Of a DNA stretch of 64,000 bases, positions 1-8,502 are shown piece by piece. The DNA lies in NCBI RefSeq assembly GCF_002305895.1, contig NZ_CP022203.1, forward strand, positions 2,334,501 through 2,398,500, written 5' to 3'. The DNA comes from Corallococcus macrosporus DSM 14697. Lineage in GTDB: Bacteria > Myxococcota > Myxococcia > Myxococcales > Myxococcaceae. Numbering within the stretch: position 1 is the first letter of the stretch; every line of letters begins with the position of its first letter. The notes beneath the pieces were generated by a model, which saw only the letters and a program-made list of their open reading frames with translations, was not told the DNA's origin and did no database searches. The translations under genes and the position numbers were made by a program.

Positions 1-407
1 GTCTTCTTCACCAGGCTCTCGAAGATCTTCGTGAGCTCGTCGCTGGCCTTCTTGATGCGAAGGCGGACGAGGCCGAGGCTGGTGCGGTTGTCGAAGATGA
101 CGACCAGCACGACCCGGCTGCCGACGATGGTCATGTACAGCGAGTCCTTGGCCCCCTCGTGGAACTGGTTGGGGAACTCGTTCTCCCCAATCAGCTTGGC
201 CAGGCCACCCATCGCCGCCACGTTGCCGGCCGTCAGCGAGGCCAGCGAGGTGGTGTCGATGTTCTGCGTCTGACCCGCGGAGGAGATGAGCTGCCCGTTC
301 TTGTCGACGAGGAAGACCACCTTCGCGTTCGCGTCCTTGGTAAGCCGGTCGCAAACGGCGTTGATCTTGGTGAACTCCTCTTCGTACATCACCAGTTGCG
401 TGCCCAT
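1..407 (-). CDS. mglB: MglB, GTPase-activating protein of the polarity GTPase MglA (3' part cut by window edge)
   Basis: Reading leftward from ATG at 407 gives 135 codons without a stop (start MGTQLVMYEEEFTKINAV), running off the left edge. The sequence agrees with Myxococcus xanthus MglB (159 residues), a Roadblock/LC7 protein, as I remember it. MglB is the GAP for the Ras-like GTPase MglA and marks the lagging pole during gliding and twitching motility. About 24 C-terminal residues are missing. In Myxococcus mglA follows directly in the same operon, so it should lie just outside the window. A TGAGGAG ribosome-binding site lies 12 bases before the start. Identification rests on recalled sequence, not on a search. 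Confidence 0.96.
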   Translation of the reverse strand, partial: MGTQLVMYEEEFTKINAVCDRLTKDANAKVVFLVDKNGQLISSAGQTQNIDTTSLASLTAGNVAAMGGLAKLIGENEFPNQFHEGAKDSLYMTIVGSRVVLVVIFDNRTSLGLVRLRIKKASDELTKIFESLVKK

Positions 408-734
408 GGGCGTATGCGCTCCTCAGCGTTCGCTCGCCCCGCTCACGGCAACGCTCCGATGTTTCTGGAGTGAATCCACGAGGTTAGACGAGGCGCTACC
501 GACCGTCAGGATGCTTAGCAAAGCGTCTCCACTCCAGCAAGAAGCCATCCGCTTCCCGCGCGAGGTTCCGTGCCCGTTCCCATGCCCACCGGACGCCCTG
601 TGGGGTGGAGGCCACGGATCCACGGCTCCGGTCCGCGGGGCCTGAGCGGACCTGCCCCTCCGGGGTTGGGGGCCTTCCCGGCTTTCTCTATACTCCGCCG
701 TGTTTTGCCGCCCCCGCTTCTCCCGCGTTCGTTC
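408..734. promoter_or_regulatory. Divergent intergenic region between mglB and the kinase operon
   Basis: This 327-base stretch separates mglB (minus) from the plus-strand operon and must hold both promoters. On the plus side a TATACT hexamer at 689-694 sits 10 bases before an in-frame TTG (705). On the minus side the mglB Shine-Dalgarno sequence is at about 420-426. Open frames here are low-complexity, arginine/proline-rich shadows and I see no additional gene. Confidence 0.55.
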
Positions 735-2258
735 GTGGCGCGCCTGGCGCTGGTGCTCCTCGTGCTGCTCGCCACGCCCGCCGCCCACGCGGAGGCGGTG
801 GCCGAGCACGCCTCGTTGCGCCTTCGCTACGGGCTGTCCCTCCGCGACGGGCGTCAGGCGGATGTAGGGCCCGGGCTCACCTATGAGGGCTTCACGCCGA
901 ACGACCTGGCGGTGGTGGGGACGGGGTGGTGGGGCACGTCGTGGCTGGGCGCGTGGGCCGGAGTCCAGCGGGAGGCCTTCGACCTGCGGGAAGAGGCGCT
1001 GCGGATCACCGGGGGCAGCCTGCTGAGGGCCTCGGTGGGGCCCCGGGCGCGGCTCCTCCTGGGGCCGGTGCGCGCGGAGCTGGGCGCGGGCTACGGCTTC
1101 TCGCAGCTTCCGCACTTCAGTGATTCGTCGGAGCCGGTGCTCCTCCGAGGTGTGCGGCACGCGGCGGTGGTGGGCGGCCTGGTGCGCCTGCCGTTGGTGC
1201 TGGGGCTGCGGCTGGAGGCGCGCGGCGAGCTGCCGGTGGCGCTGTCGGTGCGCGACGCCAGCGGCGCCCGGGCGGAGGCGAAGGGCTTCTCCGTGGGCGG
1301 CGCGCTGCTGGTGCCGCTGCGGCGGGCGGAGCGCTGGACGGGCACGCTGGTGCTGGACTTCCAGCACGTGCAGGACACGGTGACGCTGGAGGATGGGACG
1401 CAGTCCCGGCAGCGCCTGCGGCGGATGGGCGCGGCGCTGGAGCTGGCGTGGCATGACGCCGCCCGGCCGGCGCCGCGGGTGCCCGCGCCCGCGCCAGTCG
1501 TGGTGCCCGGGAGCGTGCGCGTCCGGGTGCTGGATGCGCGGACGGGCGCGCCGTTGCCGGGTGCGCGGGTGGTGCTGGGCGGCGTGGAGCACGTCGCGAG
1601 CGCGGAAGGTGAGGTCGAGGTCGCGTCCCTGTCGCCCGGGCCGCTGTCCGCGCGGGTGTCGGCGGAGGGCTACGCGGCCTCGGAGGCGACGGCCACGGTG
1701 GAGGAGGGGGCCCGCTCGGAGCTGGAGGTCCGGGCCACGCCGCTGCCACCGGCCACGGGCACGCTGCGCGTGACGGTGGTGGACGCGCGGACGGGCGCGC
1801 CGTTGCCGGACATCCGCGTGTCGGTGGGCGCGGTCCAGGCGCGCACGGACCTGACAGGGCAGGCGGTGGTGGAGGACCTGGCGCCCGGGCCGGTGGCCAT
1901 CTCGGTGGCGGCATCGGGCTTCCGGTCCGCGGATGAAGCGGCGGTGGTCGTCGCCGGGCAGGAGTCGTCGCTGTCGGTGCCGCTGGCGGCGGAGCGGAAG
2001 GGGACGCGGGCCACGCTGTCCGGGCAGGTCCGCAGCGCGCGGGGAGGCAAGCCCCTGGTGGCGACCTTGCGCATCACCAAGGCCCGGGTCCGCGCGCGCA
2101 CGGACGCGAAGGGGGCCTTCAATGTCCAGGTGCGAGGTGGCACCTACCGCATCACCATCTCCGCGCGGGGCCACAGGGCCCAGACGAAGGTCATCACCCT
2201 GCGCGAGGGAGAGCGGACCATCCTCAATGTCGACCTCTTCCCGAGGGGGAAACGGTGA
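735..2258 (+). CDS. Secreted protein with three carboxypeptidase-regulatory-like domains
   Basis: From GTG 735 the product is 507 residues and opens with a clean signal peptide (ARLALVLLVLLATPAAHA). Residues about 20-250 look like a beta-strand-rich, possibly outer-membrane-barrel region. From about 259 there are three CarboxypepD_reg/PEGA-like beta-sandwich repeats, two of them sharing the motif DARTGAPLP (about 262 and 345) and the third starting near 428. Such repeats usually mediate cell-envelope protein interactions. TTG 705, 10 bases after a TATACT box, is an alternative start giving a longer signal peptide. The stop overlaps the next start (GTGA), indicating translational coupling with the FecR and kinase genes. 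The exact function is unknown. Confidence 0.8.
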   Translation: MARLALVLLVLLATPAAHAEAVAEHASLRLRYGLSLRDGRQADVGPGLTYEGFTPNDLAVVGTGWWGTSWLGAWAGVQREAFDLREEALRITGGSLLRASVGPRARLLLGPVRAELGAGYGFSQLPHFSDSSEPVLLRGVRHAAVVGGLVRLPLVLGLRLEARGELPVALSVRDASGARAEAKGFSVGGALLVPLRRAERWTGTLVLDFQHVQDTVTLEDGTQSRQRLRRMGAALELAWHDAARPAPRVPAPAPVVVPGSVRVRVLDARTGAPLPGARVVLGGVEHVASAEGEVEVASLSPGPLSARVSAEGYAASEATATVEEGARSELEVRATPLPPATGTLRVTVVDARTGAPLPDIRVSVGAVQARTDLTGQAVVEDLAPGPVAISVAASGFRSADEAAVVVAGQESSLSVPLAAERKGTRATLSGQVRSARGGKPLVATLRITKARVRARTDAKGAFNVQVRGGTYRITISARGHRAQTKVITLREGERTILNVDLFPRGKR

Positions 2259-4222
2259 GCGCCCCACGTCGTTGGTTCCTGGTCCTCCTGCTCCTCGTCG
2301 CGGGGTGTGATGACGACGCCGGGACGGCGCGGCCCGCGCCCACCGTGGCCGTGGACGCGGGCCCTGGTGAGGTGCTGGGGCACCTGGAGGGTGTGTCCGG
2401 CGACGTGCGGCTGGAGCGCGGCGGCAAGCAGGGGCCCGCGGCCGAGGGCCCGTTGTACGGCGGCGACGCGCTGGAGACGGCCGCGGGCGGCGCGGCGACG
2501 GTGCGCTTCCCGGATGGCCGTTCCGTGGAGGTGGGGCCGGATGCGCGCTTCGCGCTGGGCGCGGAGTCCGGCGGCATCGTGCTCCAGGTGGAGCGCGGCA
2601 TCCTCTTGTCGCGCGTGCCGGCGGGGGCCTCGCGGCCGGGCGCGGGCTCGACGGTGGCGCTGACCATCCGCACGCCCTTCGGCCTCACGCGCGTGGGGGC
2701 TGACGCACCCAGCGAGGTGCGCGTGCAGGTGGCCGAGGACGCAGGCCGCGTGGAGGTGCGGCTGGGCGCCATCGAATTCGTGGGCCGGGATGGCAAGACG
2801 CTGCGCGCCTCCGAGGGCGACGCGGTGGAGGCGGCGTCGGGCAAGGCGGAGCTGGTGGCCCGGGGGGCCCGCGTCCTGGAGCTGGCGCCCATCGCGGTGA
2901 CGGTGCGTTCGGGCACGGGGCGCGCGGAGGTGCGCGCCAAGGGGGCTTCGAAGTGGCGTCCGGTGGCGAAGCGGGGCCAGGTGCTGTCGCCGGGGGATGG
3001 CGTGCGCACCCGGCGCGGCGGCTCGGCGGTGCTGGCGCTGGATGGCTCGGGCACGGTGGTGTCGCTGGGCTCGGACGCGGAGCTGGTGCTGACGTCGGCG
3101 GAGCAGGGCGGCGCCACGGACGAGGCGCGCTTCGACCTGCTGCGAGGCTGGCTGGACCTCCAGCTCGCGCGAGGGCGCACCAGCCGCCTGGTGATGCCGG
3201 GCTTGCAGGTGGAGGGCGGAGGCGAGGCGCGGCTGGCGGTGCGCCGGACGGCCGCGGGCTATCTGGTGGATGCCCTCACCGGGGAGGTGACGCTGGTGCG
3301 CGGCGAAGCCCGGCAGGCGCTGCGCGCGGGTGAGCGCGCCACGGTGGAGGCGTCCGCGCCGGCCCCCCGCGTCGAGCCGCTCGCCGCCGCGCCGCTGGCG
3401 TTGGGCGTGGTCGACGGCGCGGAGGTGTTCCACCCGGGGCTGCGGGAGGTGGCCCTCACGTGGGAAGGGGAGGGCGAGGCCACGGTGGAGGTGGCGGAGG
3501 ACGCGGCCTTCACGCGGCCGGTGCTGTCGGGCACGGTGTACCGCCCCTTCGTCAACGTGCCGGCGCCGGCGCGGGGCACGCTGCACTGGCGGGTGCGCCG
3601 CGAGGATGGGACGCAGGTGAGGGGCAGCGCGTCGTTCGCTCCAGAGCGCGCGGTGCGCTCGCTGGCGCGCGTGCGCAACGTGGTGCCCGAGGGGCCGGAG
3701 AAGACGACCATCTTCTACCAGGACAAGCCGCCGGCGGTGACCTTCACCTACGCGGCGGAGGCCTCGGCGGCGCGCTACCGCGTGGCGGTGTACCGGGCGG
3801 GCGCGCTGGACACGCCCGTGGCAGAGCGCGTCGTGACGGAGCCACGCGCCGCGTTGCGCGCCGGCGCGCTGAGCGAGGGCAGCTACCTCTGGTCGGTGAC
3901 GCCGCTTTCCGCCACGGGTGCACAGCTCAAGGGAGGGCGGATGAACAAGCTGGAGCTGGTCTACGACAACTCGGTGCCGGAGCTCGTCGTGGCCACTCCG
4001 CGCAACGGGCAGAAAGTGGGCGCGAAGGTCCGAGCGGCGGGCGTTGCCCCGGTGGACGCCCGCTTGTCCATCAATGGACGCCCGGTGGCGCTGGATGGCA
4101 AACACCGGTTCAGCACCTGGGTGGAGCCGGTGGGCGCTCCTCCCGTGTTGGTGTTTAAGATGACGCGTCCCGGTGCCCCGGCGGTCCATACGGTGCGCAC
4201 CCTGAAACAGCGAGGGCCGTGA
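2255..4222 (+). CDS. FecR-domain lipoprotein
   Basis: 655 residues starting at GTG 2255, which overlaps the previous stop by four bases. A lipobox (LLVAGC, Cys18) predicts a lipoprotein. Two FecR-like modules follow, about residues 40-190 and 215-370, recognisable by the pattern of a raised dynamic range, a GGxAxVxFPDG-type strand and a GxL/V ridge. The C-terminal half is beta-rich with fibronectin-like character. In TonB systems FecR relays a signal to a sigma factor; free-standing FecR lipoproteins are common in myxobacteria and are of unknown role. Its position before a transmembrane Ser/Thr kinase suggests an envelope sensing unit (inference). Confidence 0.82.
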   Translation: MSAPRRWFLVLLLLVAGCDDDAGTARPAPTVAVDAGPGEVLGHLEGVSGDVRLERGGKQGPAAEGPLYGGDALETAAGGAATVRFPDGRSVEVGPDARFALGAESGGIVLQVERGILLSRVPAGASRPGAGSTVALTIRTPFGLTRVGADAPSEVRVQVAEDAGRVEVRLGAIEFVGRDGKTLRASEGDAVEAASGKAELVARGARVLELAPIAVTVRSGTGRAEVRAKGASKWRPVAKRGQVLSPGDGVRTRRGGSAVLALDGSGTVVSLGSDAELVLTSAEQGGATDEARFDLLRGWLDLQLARGRTSRLVMPGLQVEGGGEARLAVRRTAAGYLVDALTGEVTLVRGEARQALRAGERATVEASAPAPRVEPLAAAPLALGVVDGAEVFHPGLREVALTWEGEGEATVEVAEDAAFTRPVLSGTVYRPFVNVPAPARGTLHWRVRREDGTQVRGSASFAPERAVRSLARVRNVVPEGPEKTTIFYQDKPPAVTFTYAAEASAARYRVAVYRAGALDTPVAERVVTEPRAALRAGALSEGSYLWSVTPLSATGAQLKGGRMNKLELVYDNSVPELVVATPRNGQKVGAKVRAAGVAPVDARLSINGRPVALDGKHRFSTWVEPVGAPPVLVFKMTRPGAPAVHTVRTLKQRGP

Positions 4223-6180
4223 GGATGTCCCCCCCCCAGACGACCCTGCCTGTGCCGGACGCCGGCCCCGTTCCCTTGTTGCAGCCCTATGGGCCGTACG
4301 TGCTGGTGCGGAAGCTGGCTGAAGGTGGCATGGCGGAAATCTTCCTCGCCAAGCTGCTGGGCGCGGACGGCTTCGAGCGCAACGTCGTCATCAAGCGGAT
4401 GCTGCCGCACCTGACGAACAACCCCGACTTCGTGGAGATGTTCCGGGACGAGGCGCGGCTTGCGGCGAAGCTGTCCCATCCGAACATCGTGCAGATCCAG
4501 GAGCTGGGGTTCGCGGAGGGCTGCTACTACATCTGCATGGAGTACCTCGCGGGCGAGGACTTCTCCACGACGCTGCGGCTGGCCGGGCGCAAGCGCCACT
4601 ACGTGCCGCTCCCCATCGTGCTGCGGGTGCTCGTCGACGCGGCGCGCGGCCTGCACTTCGCGCACGAGTTCACCAACGAGGCGGGGCAGCCGCTCAACGT
4701 CGTCCACCGCGACATCTCCCCGTCGAACCTGTACCTGACGTACCAGGGGCAGGTGAAGGTGCTGGACTTCGGCATCGCCAAGGCGGAGTCGCGGCTCGTC
4801 AACACGCGCACCGGCGTGGTGAAGGGCAAGTACATGTACATGGCGCCGGAGCAGGCGCGCGGCAAGGAGGTGGACCGCCGCGCGGACGTCTTCGCGCTGG
4901 GCGTGAGCCTGTATGAGGCGCTCACCCACGTGCGGCCCTTCTCCCGGGAGAATGACCTGGCGGTGCTCAACGCGCTGCTGCAAGGGGAGCTCAAGCCGCC
5001 GCGCGAGCTGCGCCCGGACCTGCCCGAGGAGCTGGAGGCCATCATCCTCAAGGCCATGGCCTTCAAGCCGGAGGACCGCTACCCCACGGCGGAGGCCTTC
5101 GCGGATGCGCTGGAGGCCTTCCTCGCCGAGCACCTGAGCGGCTCTGGCGCGCTGCAACTGGGCGCCTTCCTGAAGGGGCACTTCGGCGAGGAGCGCTTCA
5201 CCGAGCGCACGCGCATCCCCACGCTGGCCACGCTCGCGGCGACCTACGGCAGCTCGCCCGAGGGCGCGCCGGGGGCGGCGCCGGGTGGGGAGTCTCACGG
5301 CACGAATCTGTATGGTGTGCTCGCCCGGGACGGGGATGCCACGTCCGCGCAGCGGCCCGGCATGTCCATGCGGCCTTCCTCGCCGGGCATCCCCGCCCAC
5401 GCGGCGGCCGCGCGGGCGCCGGCGGCTCCAGAGCCCGCCACGGCGGCGGGGCCTCGACGCTGGCGCACGCTGGCGGTGGGGCTCGCGGGAGGACTGCTGC
5501 TGTCCGCGGTGGGCATCGTCGGCTATCAGCAGTGGGTGACGACGCCCGCATCGGTGTCGCTGGCTCCAGCGAGCGCGCCTGGCGTGGAGGCCGCGGCGCC
5601 TGAGGGGGCCGCCGCGCCGCCGGGCGCCGTGGAGGCCGCGGCGCCTGTGGGGGCCGCCGCGCCGCCGGGCACCGTGGAGGCCGCGGCGCCGGTGGGGGCC
5701 GCCGCGCCGCCGGCGGAGCCCGTGGCCAACGGGGTGGGAGGCGACGTGGCGGCGACGGCTTCGCCGGAGCCGCTGGCGGAAGCGGACGCCGCCGCGCTTG
5801 CTGGCGCCGCGGAGGAGGTGGAGTCGGCGGCGGACGAGGAGCGCTCAGGCGCAGAGCCCGTGCGGACGAAGAAGGGCGCGGCGCAGAAGCGGGTGACGCT
5901 GGGCATCGACGACGTGCAGCGAGTCGTCTCTCGTGGCCGGGCGCGCATCACCACCTGCTTCGAGCGCTACAAGGCGGACCTGCCTTCGAGCCAGGGCGAG
6001 GTGCAGGTGGAGCTCACCATCGTCTCGTCGGGCAAGGTGCGGGCGGGGACGCGTGGGCCGCTGGCGTCCACGGGCGTGGGCCGCTGCCTGGAAGCCCAGG
6101 CGGAGCGACTGCGCTTCCCTCAGCACCGGGACCAGGAGGTCACGGTGGTGATGCCCTTCTCGTGGCGGGTGACGCAGTAG
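4219..6180 (+). CDS. Transmembrane Ser/Thr protein kinase with AgmX/PglI-type C-terminal domain
   Basis: 653 residues from GTG 4219 (GAGGG five bases upstream, overlapping the FecR stop). The kinase domain has a glycine-rich loop LAEGGMAEIFLA (33-44), Lys59, a catalytic loop HRDISPSN (163-170), DFG (183-185) and an APE motif. Asp165, needed for catalysis, is present. After an Ala/Pro linker comes one membrane segment (about 418-438), then a tandem VEAAAPVGAAAPPG repeat (45-base units at 5584-5718). The last roughly 90 residues look like the AgmX/PglI C-terminal (TonB-like) domain typical of myxobacterial envelope proteins. Topology implies a cytoplasmic kinase and a periplasmic tail. ATG 4225 is a less likely start. 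Confidence 0.88.
   Translation: MRMSPPQTTLPVPDAGPVPLLQPYGPYVLVRKLAEGGMAEIFLAKLLGADGFERNVVIKRMLPHLTNNPDFVEMFRDEARLAAKLSHPNIVQIQELGFAEGCYYICMEYLAGEDFSTTLRLAGRKRHYVPLPIVLRVLVDAARGLHFAHEFTNEAGQPLNVVHRDISPSNLYLTYQGQVKVLDFGIAKAESRLVNTRTGVVKGKYMYMAPEQARGKEVDRRADVFALGVSLYEALTHVRPFSRENDLAVLNALLQGELKPPRELRPDLPEELEAIILKAMAFKPEDRYPTAEAFADALEAFLAEHLSGSGALQLGAFLKGHFGEERFTERTRIPTLATLAATYGSSPEGAPGAAPGGESHGTNLYGVLARDGDATSAQRPGMSMRPSSPGIPAHAAAARAPAAPEPATAAGPRRWRTLAVGLAGGLLLSAVGIVGYQQWVTTPASVSLAPASAPGVEAAAPEGAAAPPGAVEAAAPVGAAAPPGTVEAAAPVGAAAPPAEPVANGVGGDVAATASPEPLAEADAAALAGAAEEVESAADEERSGAEPVRTKKGAAQKRVTLGIDDVQRVVSRGRARITTCFERYKADLPSSQGEVQVELTIVSSGKVRAGTRGPLASTGVGRCLEAQAERLRFPQHRDQEVTVVMPFSWRVTQ
5584..5718 (+). 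repeat. In-frame tandem repeat, 45 bases x 3
   Basis: Three direct copies with a 45-base period begin at 5584, 5629 and 5674 and encode VEAAAP(E/V)GAAAPPG units in the periplasmic linker of the kinase. Because the period is a multiple of three, copy-number change would only alter linker length. Confidence 0.85.
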
Positions 6181-6202
6181 CGGCGCGAGGTGCCTCGCGC
6201 CG
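6181..6202. terminator. Palindrome between convergent kinase and recR genes
   Basis: A perfect inverted repeat (CGGCGCGAGG, two-base spacer, CCTCGCGCCG) follows the kinase stop immediately and precedes the recR stop at 6217. There is no T-tract on either side, so its role as a bidirectional terminator is likely but not certain. Confidence 0.5.
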
Positions 6203-6216
6203 CCATGGATTGAAGC

Positions 6217-6810
6217 CTACAGGTCGCGGCGGGCGGAGAGCGCCTTGGCCAGCGTGGCCTGGTCGGCGAACTCCAGGTCGCCGCCCATGGGCAGGCCCTG
6301 GGCGATGCGGGTGACGCGCAGGCCCATGGGCTTGAGCAGGCGCGTCAGATAGAGCGCGGTGGCCTCGCCCTCGACGTCCGGGTTGGTGGCGAGGATGAGC
6401 TCCTCCACCCGGCTGTCGTTGAGGCGCTCCAGCAACTCGCGGATGCGGAGCTGCTCGGGGCCCACGCCCTCCAGGGGGGACAGCACGCCGTGCAGGACGT
6501 GGTAGCGGCCCTTGAACTCACGGGTGCGCTCCAGCGCCATCAGGTCGGCGAAGGTCTCCACCACGCACAGCACGCGCTCGTCGCGCCGCGCGTCCCGGCA
6601 GAAGTTGCAGGTCTCCGCGTCGGTGAGGGAGAAGCAGCGCACGCACAGGTGCACCTTCTCCTTCACCTCGCGGATGGCTTGCGACAGCTCCGCGGCGTAC
6701 TCGCCCGGCGCCCGCAGGATGTGGAACGCGAGGCGCTGCGCGGTCTTCTCGCCGATGCCTGGCAGCTTCGCCAGTTGGGCGACGAGTCGATTCAGCGGAT
6801 CGGGGGTCAT
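6217..6810 (-). CDS. recR: Recombination mediator protein RecR
   Basis: 197 residues, the usual RecR length. It begins with a helix-hairpin-helix segment (LAKLPGIGEKTAQRLAFH, 14-31), followed by a four-cysteine zinc finger (Cys56, 59, 68, 71) and a Toprim domain. RecR acts with RecO and RecF to load RecA on gapped DNA. It lies 6 bases downstream of ybaB on the same strand, the dnaX-ybaB-recR order found in many bacteria, so co-transcription is expected. Confidence 0.97.
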   Translation of the reverse strand: MTPDPLNRLVAQLAKLPGIGEKTAQRLAFHILRAPGEYAAELSQAIREVKEKVHLCVRCFSLTDAETCNFCRDARRDERVLCVVETFADLMALERTREFKGRYHVLHGVLSPLEGVGPEQLRIRELLERLNDSRVEELILATNPDVEGEATALYLTRLLKPMGLRVTRIAQGLPMGGDLEFADQATLAKALSARRDL

Positions 6811-6816
6811 CCGGTA

Positions 6817-7134
6817 TCAGGTAACGCCGGGGATCTTGACGCCGCCGGAGATTTTCGCGAGCTCGCGCTGCATGTGCTGACGGCTGCTCGCCAGGGCGGC
6901 GTTCACCGCGGCGGTGATGAGGTCCTCCAGCATCGACGTGTCGTTGGGGTCGATGGCTTCCTTGTCGATCTTGATGCTGCGGATCTCCTGGATGCCGTTG
7001 GCGACGACGGTGACGCGGCCGTCTCCGGCCTTGGCCTCCACGCTCTCCTCCGCCAACTGCTGCTTCCGCTCTTCAATCTTCTCCGTCAGCTTGTTCGCCT
7101 GCCGGATGAAGTAGTTCAGGTCGACGCCAGGCAT
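6817..7134 (-). CDS. ybaB: YbaB/EbfC family nucleoid-associated protein
   Basis: 105 residues, matching the family in length and pattern: an N-terminal coiled helix rich in Q/K/E, then GDGRVTVVANGIQEIRSIKID and a C-terminal helix. YbaB dimers bind DNA with little sequence specificity. The gene sits between dnaX and recR on the same strand, a strongly conserved arrangement. Confidence 0.94.
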   Translation of the reverse strand: MPGVDLNYFIRQANKLTEKIEERKQQLAEESVEAKAGDGRVTVVANGIQEIRSIKIDKEAIDPNDTSMLEDLITAAVNAALASSRQHMQRELAKISGGVKIPGVT

Positions 7135-7228
7135 ATGCTTCCTCGGTGCTCGTGGGAGCGGGTGCCTGCAGTGTGGCCCCGCCCCGGCGTGGAATGGGGC
7201 GCCACCCTACCGTTGCGCGAGGCGGTTG

Positions 7229-8502
7229 TCAGGCGCTGTCATCGGGAGTGTCGGCCGCTGGCTCGGCGCCAGGGCGCTCGGGCTCGTAGACCTGGATGTG
7301 CTCGATTTCGCCTCCCAGGAACTTGAGCACAGCGCGGACGGCGGGGTGGGTGCGGACCTTGCTGTCCGTGCTCTTCTCGTGGGCGGCGCGCGTCTGGGCG
7401 TCCTGCTCGGCCAGGCTGGGACCCAGGCGCGGGTCGTCCGGAGAGACGTCCTGGAGGGTGAGCTTCACCGGGCGGCCGAAGTGCTCGGCCAGGCCCTTGT
7501 CCACGGCGGCCTTGCCCGCGGTGGAGTTGACGGCCATTCGGTGGAAGCCGGCCACGGGCAGGAAGCCGAGGACGATTTCGCCGTTCTTCATGGACATCAG
7601 CCGCCCGTTGGCGAGCGCCGCGCCCTGCCGGGGATTCGCGGCCTTCACCGTCTCCACGGCGGCCCGCCACCGCTCGATGAGGGGCAGGTTGGGGTTGTCC
7701 CGGGAGCGGGTGACGGGGGCCGGCGGGGGCGGCTCGGGCTCGGGCTCGTGGTGGATGACGGGCTCGGGCGCTGGCGCGGGGGGCGCGGCGGCGACTTCGG
7801 GGAGGCACTCGCCGGAGGCACAGCCTTCGGGGGAGTTCTCCTCGGGGTAGTAGCGGGCGTCCTCCTCCTCCGCGTAGGGCGGAGGCTCCGGCGGCGAGCT
7901 GGGCTCGGGCCGGCGGATGTTGGTGACGCGGACGGACGGCGCGGGCTCCGTGGTGCGAGACAGCGGCGTGGCGCCCGCCGGGGGCGCGGACGGGGGAGGC
8001 GTGGCCGGCTGGGCCGAGCCACCGTTGCGGAGGAAGGAGAGCGGACGCGCGGCGGAAGGCGGCAGGCCCTCCATCACCCGGCCGGACGGAATCATCTGCG
8101 TGGGCTGGTAGCCCTGTGGCGCCGGGGGCGCGCCGCCGCCGTTGCCGAGGAACGACAGGGGCCGGGCCGCCATGGGCGACAGGTCATCCATGCGCGGGCC
8201 GGGGGGCATCGAGGCGCGCGGTGGCTCGTCCTGGCGCATGGCGCCCGCGTGGCCGTTGCGAGGCGCCTCGTCCTCCGGGCGCATGGTGCCGGCCGGGCCG
8301 AAGCGAGGCGGCTCGCCAGCGGGCGTGGCTCCATCCTGGCTGAAGCGGGGCGGCGGGTCCGGCCGCACGGCCGCCATCGGCGCCGCGGGTTCGCTCACGC
8401 GCGCGGACGTCCGCGGCGTGGGCGCACCGCTCGCTTCCCACGGACGTGGGGCGGGGGCGGCCGCGGGCATTCCTGAAGTCTCGGGACGCGGTTCAGGCGC
8501 GA
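7229..8502 (-). CDS. dnaX: DnaX tau-specific C-terminal region, in a different frame from the gamma part
   Basis: This frame continues DnaX after the gamma-sized frame ends at 8493. It is a Pro/Ala-rich linker carrying the motif ARPLSFL(G/R)NGG twice, then a conserved tau domain V-like segment (NPNLPLIERWRAAVETVKAA and the following roughly 100 residues) that in other bacteria contacts the polymerase alpha subunit. It is offset by +1 relative to the upstream frame. The frame is open upstream to 8689, but that portion is an arginine-rich shadow, so I place the effective beginning at the TTT-C site around 8501-8504. It could be expressed by programmed +1 frameshifting, or the offset could be an assembly error. 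Confidence 0.75.

Noticed and set aside
423-2267. A 614-codon minus-strand frame opposite the secreted repeat protein
   Set aside because: Arg/His/Pro-rich composition, no start-site signal and no motif. The plus-strand gene has a signal peptide and domain repeats.
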